DNA of 8,945 nucleotides from an uncultured Bacteroidales bacterium. Its GTDB lineage: Bacteria; Bacteroidota; Bacteroidia; Bacteroidales; Paludibacteraceae. Below, in pieces: positions 1 to 7,097 of the stretch. A model generated the notes under the pieces. The model was not told the DNA's origin. It searched no databases and saw nothing but the letters and a program-made list of their open reading frames with translations. How positions within the stretch are numbered: the first letter of the stretch is position 1; each line of letters begins with the position of its first letter. A program made the translations under genes and the position numbers. The stretch spans positions 1 through 8,945 of the forward strand of contig CAKVBV010000077.1 in the NCBI GenBank assembly GCA_934725535.1, in the 5' to 3' direction.

Positions 1-1266
1 GCCACCAACATGGCAGGTCGTGGTACCGATATCAAGCTCACCCCCGAGGTGAAGGCTGCAGGCGGTCTTGCCATCATAGGCACCGAGCGTCACGAGAGTC
101 GTCGTGTGGACCGCCAGTTGCGCGGACGTGCCGGACGTCAAGGCGACCCGGGTAGCAGCGTCTTCTATGTCAGCATGGAGGACGACCTGATGCGTAGGTT
201 CGGCTCTGACCGTCTGGCAGGTGTCATGGACAAGATGGGCTTCAAGGACGGCGAGATGATTGAGCACTCCATGATTTCCAACAGCATCGAGCGTGCGCAG
301 AAGAAGGTGGAGGAGAACAATTTCGGCATCCGCAAACGCCTTATCGAATACGACGATGTGATGAACCAGCAGCGCAACGTCATCTATGCCAAGCGTCATC
401 ACGCCCTGATGGGTGAGCGTATCGGCGTGGATATCACCAACATGATTTACGACACCGCCGAGGCTATCATTGCCGATGCACGCGAAGCCATGGACTACGA
501 GGGGCTGCAGTTCGACGTCATGCAGGTGTTCGCCATGGAGGTGCCTTTCGACGAGGATACCTTCAAGAGCGCACGCGAAAGTGCCTTGGCTGAGCAACTG
601 GCAGAAGCCGCTATGGACACCTTCAAACGCCGTATGGAGACCCTGCAGAAGGTGGCTGACCCCGTCATCAAGAAGGTGTACGAGGAGCGCGGCGCGATGT
701 ACGAGAACATCCTCATCCCTATCACCGACGGCAAGCGCGTCTATAACATTGCCGTCAACCTCAAGGCAGCAGCCGAAAGCGACAGCCGCGAGGTAGTGCG
801 CGAGTTCGAGAAGCGCATGGTGCTCTATGTCATTGACGACGAGTGGAAAGAACATCTCCGCCAGTTGGACGACCTCAAGCAGTCGGTTCAGAACGCCTCC
901 TACGAGCAGAAAGACCCGCTCCTTATATATAAATTGGAGTCCTTCAATATCTTCAAGCAGATGCTTGACCGCTTCAACCGCCGTGCTATCGCTATCCTTC
1001 TCCGCGGACAGATACCTACCCGCGACCCGCAGGAGGTGCGTCAGGCACAGGAGCAGCGTCAGGACTACTCCCGCTACCGCACCCAAAAGGATGCCGTCAG
1101 TCGGGCAGCCGCTGCCAGCGGACAATCGGCAGCAGCAGGACGCGACACGCGCGAGATGCAACGCCCCGAACCTATCCATGTGGAGAAGAAGCCGCGTCCC
1201 AATGACCCCTGTCCGTGCGGTTCTGGCAAGAAGTACAAACAGTGTCACGGTAGATTGGAAGCATGA
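1..1266 (+). CDS. secA: Protein translocase ATPase SecA, C-terminal part (5' end outside window)
   Basis: SecA is the ATPase motor that pushes unfolded preproteins through the SecYEG channel at the inner membrane. The reading frame is open from base 1 (ATNMAGRGTD), so this is a partial gene; the ATG at base 10 is internal. From the left it shows helicase motif V (ATNMAGRGTD), motif VI (QLRGRAGRQGDPG, residues about 38-51 of the visible part) with its arginine-rich nucleotide-contacting loop, then the helical scaffold and wing region (including RLIEYDDVMNQQR), a low-complexity Ala/Gln/Arg linker, and a C-terminal SEC-C zinc site with ligands in CPCGSGKKYKQCH (bases 1210-1248). About 421 residues are visible; SecA of this phylum is typically around 1,100 residues, so roughly the last two fifths are here. 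The intact SEC-C tail, which in other bacteria binds SecB or the ribosome, indicates a complete 3' end. The stop overlaps the lgt start. Identification is very secure. Confidence 0.98.
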   Translation, partial: ATNMAGRGTDIKLTPEVKAAGGLAIIGTERHESRRVDRQLRGRAGRQGDPGSSVFYVSMEDDLMRRFGSDRLAGVMDKMGFKDGEMIEHSMISNSIERAQKKVEENNFGIRKRLIEYDDVMNQQRNVIYAKRHHALMGERIGVDITNMIYDTAEAIIADAREAMDYEGLQFDVMQVFAMEVPFDEDTFKSARESALAEQLAEAAMDTFKRRMETLQKVADPVIKKVYEERGAMYENILIPITDGKRVYNIAVNLKAAAESDSREVVREFEKRMVLYVIDDEWKEHLRQLDDLKQSVQNASYEQKDPLLIYKLESFNIFKQMLDRFNRRAIAILLRGQIPTRDPQEVRQAQEQRQDYSRYRTQKDAVSRAAAASGQSAAAGRDTREMQRPEPIHVEKKPRPNDPCPCGSGKKYKQCHGRLEA

Positions 1267-2174
1267 TACTCGACTTCATCACGTGGAACGTTGACCCCAT
1301 CCTGATTCACATCGGCGATGGGGGCATTCGTTGGTACGGACTCTTGTGGGCAGTAGGTATCTACCTCGCCTATCTCATTGAGCGCAAACTCTATAAGAAC
1401 GAACACTGCCCCGATGATTGGGCGGACAAACTGTTCATCTGGATGGTGGTCGGCGTCATCGTCGGTGCGCGGTTGGGGCATTGCTGGTTCTATGAGTGGC
1501 ACGATGTCACGCTCCCCGGTATGGCGGGCTACTGCCATGCCATGGGTATCTCTACCGACCCCGTACAAATCTTCGGCTGGACCATCAAATACCGCAACCC
1601 GTACATCGAGCATCCGCTCAAACTGCTCAAGGTGTGGGAAGGCGGACTGGCAAGCCATGGCGGTGCCATCGGACTGCTGTTGGCGGCGTATCTCCTTAAT
1701 AAAAAGGTGTTTTCCAAACGCCCCGAGTTCCACACTTCGCTCCTTTGGATTATGGACAGGCTCGTAGTGGGTGTGTGCGTCACCGCCACGCTTATCCGTC
1801 TCGGCAACCTGATGAACTCCGAGATTTACGGCTGCCCGACCGACCTGCCATGGGGCTTTATCTTTGTGCGAAACGGAGAAACGGTGCCATGCCACCCCAC
1901 GCAAATCTATGAGATGCTGTACTGCATCGTGGCATTTTTCGTTACGTGGCTGATGTACTGGCGCGGAAAGGCGTACAAGCGCGAGGGACTGCTCCTCGGT
2001 GTATTCCTTGAGATAGTCTTCTTCACGCGTTTCCTGCTCGAGTTCATCAAGAACGACCAGGAAGCCTTTGAGGCTAACCACCTGCTCAATATGGGGCAGT
2101 GGCTCTCTATCCCGTTCATTATCTGGGGAATATACCTCATTATCCGTGCCTGCCGCCGCCCCGCCTTACCTTAA
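1263..2174 (+). CDS. lgt: Prolipoprotein diacylglyceryl transferase Lgt
   Basis: Lgt transfers diacylglycerol from phosphatidylglycerol to the lipobox cysteine of prolipoproteins, the first step of lipoprotein maturation, and is a multi-pass inner-membrane enzyme. The 303-residue product has several hydrophobic segments and the family signatures in order: RLGHCWFYEW (70-79), a HGG motif (H132-G134), the Lgt signature R179-L-G-N-L-M-N-S-E187 followed by G190 (matching E. coli R143, N146, E151 and G154 by my alignment), HPTQIYE (211-217), and a late R256/E260 pair matching E. coli R239/E243. Length and motifs are complete, so the gene appears functional. The ATG at 1263 overlaps the secA stop as ATGA, implying translational coupling with secA: SecA exports prolipoproteins and Lgt lipidates them. 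No second start candidate is needed, since the protein begins with a typical short leader before the first membrane helix. Confidence 0.97.
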   Translation: MILDFITWNVDPILIHIGDGGIRWYGLLWAVGIYLAYLIERKLYKNEHCPDDWADKLFIWMVVGVIVGARLGHCWFYEWHDVTLPGMAGYCHAMGISTDPVQIFGWTIKYRNPYIEHPLKLLKVWEGGLASHGGAIGLLLAAYLLNKKVFSKRPEFHTSLLWIMDRLVVGVCVTATLIRLGNLMNSEIYGCPTDLPWGFIFVRNGETVPCHPTQIYEMLYCIVAFFVTWLMYWRGKAYKREGLLLGVFLEIVFFTRFLLEFIKNDQEAFEANHLLNMGQWLSIPFIIWGIYLIIRACRRPALP

Positions 2175-2239
2175 ATACAAAGAAAACGGCAGGCTGTCCC
2201 ATCTCAATCTTTGGTCGTCTCGTCTAACGTACTAATCCC

Positions 2240-2247
2240 TATATTTG
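2240..2247 (+). promoter_or_regulatory. Possible -7 element of a Bacteroidota promoter
   Basis: TATATTTG matches the TAnnTTTG -7 consensus of the primary sigma factor of this phylum exactly. The nearest upstream TTTG (2210-2213) lies 26 bp away, against the expected 19-21 bp, so the -33 element is not convincing. If used, the transcript would carry a leader of about 165 nt containing the 11-bp repeats and the 2384-2397 hairpin before the transporter gene. Confidence 0.25.
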
Positions 2248-2275
2248 TAAATAGATGTAAATGCGCATCGTCAAC

Positions 2276-2308
2276 GAGAGGATAGCGAGTGGATAGCGAG
2301 AGGATAGC
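2276..2308 (+). repeat. Three tandem 11-bp repeats (GAGAGGATAGC type)
   Basis: Three abutting 11-bp units are visible: GAGAGGATAGC (2276-2286), GAGTGGATAGC (2287-2297) and GAGAGGATAGC (2298-2308), differing at one position. They lie between lgt and the transporter gene, outside any supported reading frame. Directly downstream come GGTTCTTATG (2310-2319) and ATGTAATTCTTA (2331-2342), which also occur in the 11-bp array at 7206-7249. Function is unknown; the period is close to one DNA helical turn. Confidence 0.9.
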
Positions 2309-2383
2309 GGGTTCTTATGCCGAGCAAAAAATGTAATTCTTAAAAATAGTATAATACCATATCTCGTGTATTATTTGCTTTTG

Positions 2384-2397
2384 GGGTACGGTTACCC
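2384..2397 (+). promoter_or_regulatory. Small inverted repeat upstream of the transporter gene
   Basis: GGGTA (2384-2388), a CGGT loop and TACCC (2393-2397) form a perfect 5-bp stem with a 4-nt loop, extendable by one G-T pair. It ends 21 nt before the transporter ATG. It could be a protein-binding operator or an RNA hairpin in the leader. It is short enough to be chance, and no T-tract follows, so it is not a standard intrinsic terminator. Confidence 0.3.
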
Positions 2398-2418
2398 TGT
2401 AGCGAATTTTGTTATCCC

Positions 2419-3345
2419 ATGAAAAAGGTTTTCCCTTATATTGCCATCATCCTTGCCATGCTCTGCTGGGCAGGTTCGGGCATCGCTGTCAAAGCGGCAT
2501 TGGTGTCATTCAGCCCGCTGACAATGATTATCCTGCGCTTTACAATAGCCGTATTGCTGATGTTTGCGATAGGTATGTGCTGCCGTGGCAACGCCGTACT
2601 TGGGCTGCAGCGTATCCGCAAAAAGGACATCCCTCTCTTTTGCCTTGGCGGTTTCTTCCAGCCCTTCTTGTACTATATCTTGGAAACGTATAGTTACAAA
2701 CTCTTTGCCTCGCCCACCATTGCAGAGGCACTTCTCAGTACCAGTCCCCTTATCGCGCCTTTCTTTGCGTGGCTGATACTCCGCGAGCGTGTCACCCTGT
2801 ACAACATCATCGGCATCATTGTCTCCACCGCAGGCGTGTTGCTGCTCATTCTCGCAGGCGCGGGCAACTTCGAGTTGGGCAACCCGTGGGGCATACCTCT
2901 CGCCTTCGTAACCGTCAGCACGGCAGTGGCTTACACTATCGTCCTGCGCCGCATACCTACGCACTACTCGTCCCTCACCATCGTCTTCTATGTACAGGCC
3001 TTTTCCCTTCTGCTCTTCTACCCCTTGTGGGGCATAGTGGACGGACCGAAGTTAGGCGAACTGTTTGCTACCATGGATATTAGCACATTGTCCTCCTCTC
3101 TGTGGGCAATCGGTTACTTGGCAGTCTTGTCCTCGGTGGCAGCCTTTATCTTGTTCTGCTATACGGTACGCGAGATAGGTGTTACACGCGCCAATGCCTT
3201 CAACAATGCCCGACCCGTCTTCACCGCACTCATTATGCTGATAGCCTTCGGGGAGCAACTCCCCGCCCTCAAATGGCTCGGCATACTCATTATCATCCTC
3301 GGACTATTCATCTGCCAAAAGACGCCCAAGGCAAGCAGCAAATGA
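2419..3345 (+). CDS. EamA/DMT-family inner-membrane transporter
   Basis: A 308-residue, strongly hydrophobic protein with the expected ten membrane helices of the drug/metabolite transporter superfamily, arranged as two EamA halves (about residues 7-147 and 158-303). Each half ends with a typical signature: ERVTLYNIIGIIVSTAGVLL near 122-141 and FGEQLPALKWLGILIIILG near 277-295. Family members export or exchange small metabolites such as amino acids, nucleotides or sugars; the substrate cannot be inferred here. The start at 2419 (MKKVFPYIA) gives a normal N-terminus directly before helix 1, and no clear Shine-Dalgarno site precedes it. Its TGA overlaps the ATG of the ECF sigma gene as ATGA, so it is probably the first gene of the unit through 5862. 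That suggests either a shared physiological role with the sigma/anti-sigma pair or simple operon hitch-hiking. Confidence 0.93.
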   Translation: MKKVFPYIAIILAMLCWAGSGIAVKAALVSFSPLTMIILRFTIAVLLMFAIGMCCRGNAVLGLQRIRKKDIPLFCLGGFFQPFLYYILETYSYKLFASPTIAEALLSTSPLIAPFFAWLILRERVTLYNIIGIIVSTAGVLLLILAGAGNFELGNPWGIPLAFVTVSTAVAYTIVLRRIPTHYSSLTIVFYVQAFSLLLFYPLWGIVDGPKLGELFATMDISTLSSSLWAIGYLAVLSSVAAFILFCYTVREIGVTRANAFNNARPVFTALIMLIAFGEQLPALKWLGILIIILGLFICQKTPKASSK

Positions 3346-3896
3346 CCTCTGCCGAATTTGAACAGATATTTAAGGAGTACTACCCGCGACTGTCTGCGTT
3401 TGCTGCCAAATTCCTTTCGGATGACACGGCAGACGATGTCGTGCAGGAGTGCTTCTTGAAGATTTGGGAGAACCCGCACATCGAGTTACGTAATGTGTCG
3501 TCGTTGCTTTTTACAATGGTGCGTAATGCCTGCCTCAACGAACTCAAACACCGTGCCATTGCAGGTACGGACTCCTTGGATAGCCTGATGGCAGTGGAAG
3601 GCTCAGAGCAACTCTACTGGCAAGACTTATCCCCCGAAGCGGATATTCAACTGATTGGCAAAGAGTTGGAACTGCAGATCAACGAAGCCTTGTCCCACGT
3701 GAGCGATAAGTCCCGCGAGATATTTCTGCTTTCCCGTAACGAGGGACTCAAGCCCAAAGAGATTGCAGAGCGATACGGCATTACTCGTCAGGCTGCGGAG
3801 AAACATATCAATGCCGCATTGGATGCACTCAAAAAACACCTGCCAAAAGACTTGCTCTGGGTTGCATTCCTGTATATAATCTTGTTATATCAATAG
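3342..3896 (+). CDS. ECF RNA polymerase sigma factor, FecI-like
   Basis: A 184-residue ECF sigma factor of the Bacteroidota sigma-70 expansion type. Region 2 covers about residues 7-73 (with YYPRLSAFAAKFL and ADDVVQECFLKIWEN for core and -10 recognition). Region 4 covers about 112-166, with a helix-turn-helix around KPKEIAERYGITRQAAEKHI for -35 recognition. It ends in a hydrophobic tail (LLWVAFLYIILLYQ), common in this family. I place the start at ATG 3342 rather than further upstream in the same open frame, because MTSAEFEQIFKEYYPRL aligns with the usual N-terminus and upstream residues are only the transporter gene read in another frame. It overlaps the transporter stop by ATGA, and the FecR gene begins 11 nt after its stop. 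It is expected to be held inactive by that anti-sigma factor. Its target promoters are unknown, and no obvious private promoter is seen in front of it. Confidence 0.95.
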   Translation: MTSAEFEQIFKEYYPRLSAFAAKFLSDDTADDVVQECFLKIWENPHIELRNVSSLLFTMVRNACLNELKHRAIAGTDSLDSLMAVEGSEQLYWQDLSPEADIQLIGKELELQINEALSHVSDKSREIFLLSRNEGLKPKEIAERYGITRQAAEKHINAALDALKKHLPKDLLWVAFLYIILLYQ

Positions 3897-3907
3897 AAAA
3901 CCCCGAT

Positions 3908-4897
3908 ATGGAAACAGAATACTATCACCACATCGCCCGACAATACTTCCGTGGGGAGGCTTCCGCGGCAGAGGAAACGGAACTCAACAACTGGCTGCAG
4001 GTCGCCGAAGAACACCGGCGACTGTTCGCCACGTGGAGGTTGGAATGGCATCAGCAAGCCATTACCGATGCTTCGCCCAAGACATCTGCCGCTTGGGCAA
4101 GAATGCAAACCAGAATGCAATCGCCGCATCAGCAAGTCTCTCGCTTCCCACGCCCGCGTGTGTGGTATTCCGTAGCCGCTGTGGCACTATTGTTTGTCGG
4201 TGTTGCTCTTTGGCTCTTGCTCCCTGATACAGACAATCCAATCTATACTTCAGGAGAGAAACAAACGATTACTCTGCTGCCCGATGATAGTTGTATCCAA
4301 TGCACAGGCGCGAAGAGTGAAGACATCTGTACGGCAAAGGGGCAGAAACAGACCCTCGTATTGCCCGATGGTTCTAAGGTCATAATGGAAGAAGAGACGA
4401 CCCTGTCGTATGATTTCAGAGACACCAAACGGCAAGTCGCTTTCGCAGGAAACGCAGACTTTGAGGTGGCAAGAGACATGCTATGCCCATTTACCGTGAG
4501 GGTGGACGAATATAGTGTTACCGTTGTGGGCACCCGCTTCACATTATTCGCCAAGCCTGGTGAATGGCAGTACATCATTTCTTTGCAGGAAGGTTCGGTG
4601 AAGGTGGGCTACAAAAACGACACCATCTTGATGTCCCCAAGCGAGACGCTGCGTTTCTATCCGAAGAAAGAGAAGTTCATGTACGATATAAACGGCTTGT
4701 TAGGTAATGTGTTGCAGCAACTGGAGGCTATATACAACATCCGCTTTGTCCTTGCCGACAAGAGCCTTGCCGATGAACCTGTGTACTATGCAGTGGAAGT
4801 GGGAACTACAATCGATGAGATTATGGATGCCTTACAAACATTACTCCCCATTACCATTCACAGGCAAGGCAGCACCTATACCATCTCCCGCAAGTGA
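3908..4897 (+). CDS. FecR-family anti-sigma factor
   Basis: A 329-residue inner-membrane anti-sigma factor. The cytoplasmic N-terminus (1-85) should bind the adjacent sigma factor and begins with a FecR_N-like helix (HIARQYFRGEASAAEETELNN). One membrane segment spans about 86-105. The periplasmic FecR domain lies at about 147-240, with QTLVLPDGSKV, a diverged GNADFEV, VVGTRFTL and LQEGSVKV. A C-terminal DUF4974/STN-like beta-alpha-beta domain lies at about 258-326 (LLGNVLQQLEAIYNIRFVLA). In this family the periplasmic part receives a signal from an outer-membrane partner and releases the sigma factor. Here the next gene, overlapping by GTGA, encodes an STN-barrel protein that could be that partner. 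Odd points are the diverged FecR motifs and cysteines at 129, 132, 141 and 193 on the periplasmic side, which could form disulfides. Identification is secure; the signal is unknown. Confidence 0.93.
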   Translation: METEYYHHIARQYFRGEASAAEETELNNWLQVAEEHRRLFATWRLEWHQQAITDASPKTSAAWARMQTRMQSPHQQVSRFPRPRVWYSVAAVALLFVGVALWLLLPDTDNPIYTSGEKQTITLLPDDSCIQCTGAKSEDICTAKGQKQTLVLPDGSKVIMEEETTLSYDFRDTKRQVAFAGNADFEVARDMLCPFTVRVDEYSVTVVGTRFTLFAKPGEWQYIISLQEGSVKVGYKNDTILMSPSETLRFYPKKEKFMYDINGLLGNVLQQLEAIYNIRFVLADKSLADEPVYYAVEVGTTIDEIMDALQTLLPITIHRQGSTYTISRK

Positions 4898-5862
4898 AAA
4901 AGTGCTGCTGCATACTGTTTGTATTAGGGGCATTTGCCACCGTAAGAGCCGATGTATTCGAGCATACCTATTGCCATGCACCCCTGTATGAGGTCTTGCA
5001 GGACATTGAACATACGTTTGGCTTGTCGTTTATGTACCAACCATCGGATATTGCCAATGCACCTGAAATAACAGACACGTTCCATAGCAATGACTATGAA
5101 GAAATACTCAGAAAAGTCCTTCCGCCTACGATACAATGTGTTCGCAAGAAATCTATTCTTGTATTGGTAAAGAAAGAGGCAAAAAAAGAGGTCGGAAAAA
5201 CACCAATCATACCCCCTCAGGCGAAAATCATTACGCCGTCAACACCTGTTGCTGACACTGTTGGGCGGAAAGCAAGCCTGGAACCGCTTATTCCTATTGA
5301 GTACCTGCGCCCTGCTAACCTCATTTGCGTGCATATCGACCCGCGGAAGTTAGAGCCGTTCAACCCCGACATAATGCGTCCCGTTGCCGCACCTGTACCC
5401 GTTGGCAAGCCTCTTGCGCACGCTTTCGTGCCCTCTATATCCATAGGATATGGCTCACAACTGCAAACCCGTATAGACTTGCACTACCGCTTGCGCTTCA
5501 AGCAGTATTGGGCTTTCAGTGCAGGTCTTAATGCGGATTATACGATGTCGCCGCAAAACAATTCTGCGGCACACGAAATCGGACTCGGATTACCGCTCAA
5601 CTTCCATTATATCCGCCCCTTCCATTCTACGATTCCCCATCTCACAGGCTGGCAGACCACTATTGGCTTTATGCCCTATTTCCCGGTTGCGCATTGGGGT
5701 GGCACCATCACCACAATCGGAGTGGACTTGGTTCCTTCTGTCGGCTTGGACCTTCTTTTCGATAATACCAAAATTCTCGGACTTTACGGGCAGTGTTCTG
5801 CATTGAACGGTGTGCCTTGGTCTATAGGTGTCCGCTTCTCCTATATCATCGGCGACAAATAA
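4894..5862 (+). CDS. STN-domain protein with predicted small outer-membrane beta-barrel
   Basis: I do not recognise a named family for the whole 322-residue protein. The start is GTG at 4894, overlapping the fecR stop as GTGA and giving a good signal peptide (MKKCCCILFVLGAFATVRA, probable cleavage before D20); no lipobox is visible. Residues about 26-93 resemble a secretin/TonB short N-terminal (STN) domain (APLYEVLQDIEHTFGLSFMY). A Lys/Pro-rich linker covers about 94-177. Residues about 178-318 alternate polar and aromatic residues in short strands (ISIGYGSQLQTRIDLHYRL, WAFSAGLNADYT, SIGVRFSYI), suggesting a beta-barrel of perhaps eight strands. STN domains normally sit on TonB-dependent receptors and touch FecR in the periplasm. 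No plug domain is seen and the protein is far too short for a SusC-like receptor. I infer that it is the outer-membrane signalling partner of the upstream FecR/sigma pair; a structural role is also possible. Confidence 0.75.
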   Translation: MKKCCCILFVLGAFATVRADVFEHTYCHAPLYEVLQDIEHTFGLSFMYQPSDIANAPEITDTFHSNDYEEILRKVLPPTIQCVRKKSILVLVKKEAKKEVGKTPIIPPQAKIITPSTPVADTVGRKASLEPLIPIEYLRPANLICVHIDPRKLEPFNPDIMRPVAAPVPVGKPLAHAFVPSISIGYGSQLQTRIDLHYRLRFKQYWAFSAGLNADYTMSPQNNSAAHEIGLGLPLNFHYIRPFHSTIPHLTGWQTTIGFMPYFPVAHWGGTITTIGVDLVPSVGLDLLFDNTKILGLYGQCSALNGVPWSIGVRFSYIIGDK

Positions 5863-5877
5863 TTCCAAAAAATACAT

Positions 5878-5913
5878 ATACCGAGGTTGCATTTCATCTC
5901 GTATGGTTGTTTT
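5878..5913 (+). terminator. Possible intrinsic terminator after the STN-barrel gene
   Basis: ATACCGAG (5878-5885) can pair with CTCGTAT (5898-5904) as a 7-bp stem with one bulged C and a 12-nt loop, followed by a T-rich stretch (TTGTTTT, 5907-5913). It lies 15 nt after the stop of the last gene of the sigma-factor unit, where an end of transcription is expected. The bulge and long loop make it a weak candidate. Confidence 0.35.
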
Positions 5914-5969
5914 AGGTATGTAGGGCAAGGGAAAACCCATTAGAAGTACTAACTAAAACTACTGCAAAG

Positions 5970-7097
5970 ATGAAAGTATTATTTGTAATTGATGATTATG
6001 CCACTTCCAACAACGGAACGAGTATCAGTGGGCAGCGTTTTGTCAGCGAGTTGCGCCGTCAAGGACACGAAGTGCGTGTCATGTCCACCATAGGAGACGG
6101 CTGTGCCAAAGTGGATTATGTATTGCAGGAACGCCATATTTATCCGTTTGATAGTCTGATACATAGTTACGGTTTCCACTTTGCAAAAACCGACAAAACC
6201 ATTATGCGCAAGGCGATTAGTTGGTGCGATGTGGTGCATTTTATGATGCCTTTCGGTATCACCTACTTCGGCAAACAGATTGCAGACGAACTCGGCAAAC
6301 CGGCAACGGCGGCATTTCATATACAGCCCGAGAACGTCCTTTCGGGGGCTAACCTTGGCAAAGTGCGATGGCTGGTAAACCTCACCTACCGCCTCTGGTG
6401 GAAATACATCTATTCTCGGTTTGGGCATATCCATTGCCCCTCCCTGTTTATGCGCGACACGATGAGGGCGCACGGCTACATAGGCGACATACGCGCTATC
6501 AGCAATGGCATTGCAAGTGATTTCACCTACCATAAGACCGCCCGTACTGCTTTCCCGCAAGATGCCGTTGTCATCACTATGATTGGGCGGCTTGCCCACG
6601 AGAAACGGCAAGACCTTGTCATCGAGGCGGCAAAGCGCAGCAAGTATGCCGACCGTATCCAACTGGTCTTTGCAGGCAACGGACCGCTCAAGGAAGACTA
6701 TATCCGCCAATCCAAAGGGCTGGCACACCCTGTCATATTCGGTTACTATACCAAGGAGCAGTTGCTGGATATACTCGGGCAAACCGATCTCTATGTACAT
6801 GCGTCGGATATGGAGTCGGAAGCCATCGCTTGTATCGAAGCCTTTGCAACCGGTTTGGTACCGGTCATCTCGGATAGCAAGGACTCTGCCACCAAGCAGT
6901 TTGCGTTGGACGACCGCAGTCTGTTTGAAGCAGGCAATGCAGATAGTCTGACGCAACGTATTGATTATTGGCTGGATCACACTGCCGAGAAAGCCGCTAT
7001 GGAGCAAGCCTATGCCCGCCACGCCGAGAACTACCATTTAGATGTGTGTGTATTGCGTTTCTCGCATATGCTGCAAACGGCAATTGAACAGCAATGA
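5970..7097 (+). CDS. GT4-type (GT-B fold) glycosyltransferase
   Basis: A 375-residue cytoplasmic or membrane-associated retaining glycosyltransferase that should move a sugar from a nucleotide-sugar donor to a lipid or glycan acceptor. The N-terminal Rossmann-like domain starts MKVLFVIDDY and has an acceptor-side loop NNGTSISGQRFVSEL (14-28). A HIQPEN motif lies at 117-122. The donor half shows GRLAHEKRQD (206-215, with R207 and K212 as likely diphosphate ligands), FAGNGPL (234-240) and the EX7E motif E282-S-E-A-I-A-C-I-E290. Length is normal for the family. Donor and acceptor cannot be read from the sequence; glycolipid or capsule/LPS synthesis are both possible. The gene stands alone between two gaps, with an A-rich leader before its ATG. 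Its last residues, TAIEQQ, and its TGA stop are encoded by the first two units of the 11-bp tandem array that continues downstream, so the C-terminus may vary between strains. Confidence 0.9.
   Translation: MKVLFVIDDYATSNNGTSISGQRFVSELRRQGHEVRVMSTIGDGCAKVDYVLQERHIYPFDSLIHSYGFHFAKTDKTIMRKAISWCDVVHFMMPFGITYFGKQIADELGKPATAAFHIQPENVLSGANLGKVRWLVNLTYRLWWKYIYSRFGHIHCPSLFMRDTMRAHGYIGDIRAISNGIASDFTYHKTARTAFPQDAVVITMIGRLAHEKRQDLVIEAAKRSKYADRIQLVFAGNGPLKEDYIRQSKGLAHPVIFGYYTKEQLLDILGQTDLYVHASDMESEAIACIEAFATGLVPVISDSKDSATKQFALDDRSLFEAGNADSLTQRIDYWLDHTAEKAAMEQAYARHAENYHLDVCVLRFSHMLQTAIEQQ

Noticed and set aside
1245..2081. Minus-strand open frame (278 codons) opposite lgt
   Set aside because: The + strand carries all Lgt signatures; the antisense product is a hydrophilic, low-information sequence.
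3102..3341. N-terminal extension of the sigma factor to an upstream ATG
   Set aside because: The added 80 residues are the transporter gene read in another frame and do not resemble a sigma domain; ATG 3342 gives the normal N-terminus.
4259..4385. Internal duplication in FecR (KQTITLLPDDS and KQTLVLPDGS)
   Set aside because: From memory, a preceding LTLADG-like strand is common in Bacteroidota FecR proteins, so this is probably a family feature rather than a recent duplication.
5902..5920. Promoter for the glycosyltransferase (TATGGTTG or TAGGTATG)
   Set aside because: Each has a mismatch to TAnnTTTG and neither has a TTTG or TTG at 19-21 bp upstream.
5979..7037. Long minus-strand open frame (352 codons) opposite the glycosyltransferase
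   Set aside because: It is fully antisense to a gene with clear GT4 motifs, and its translation shows no recognisable domain; a shadow of codon bias.
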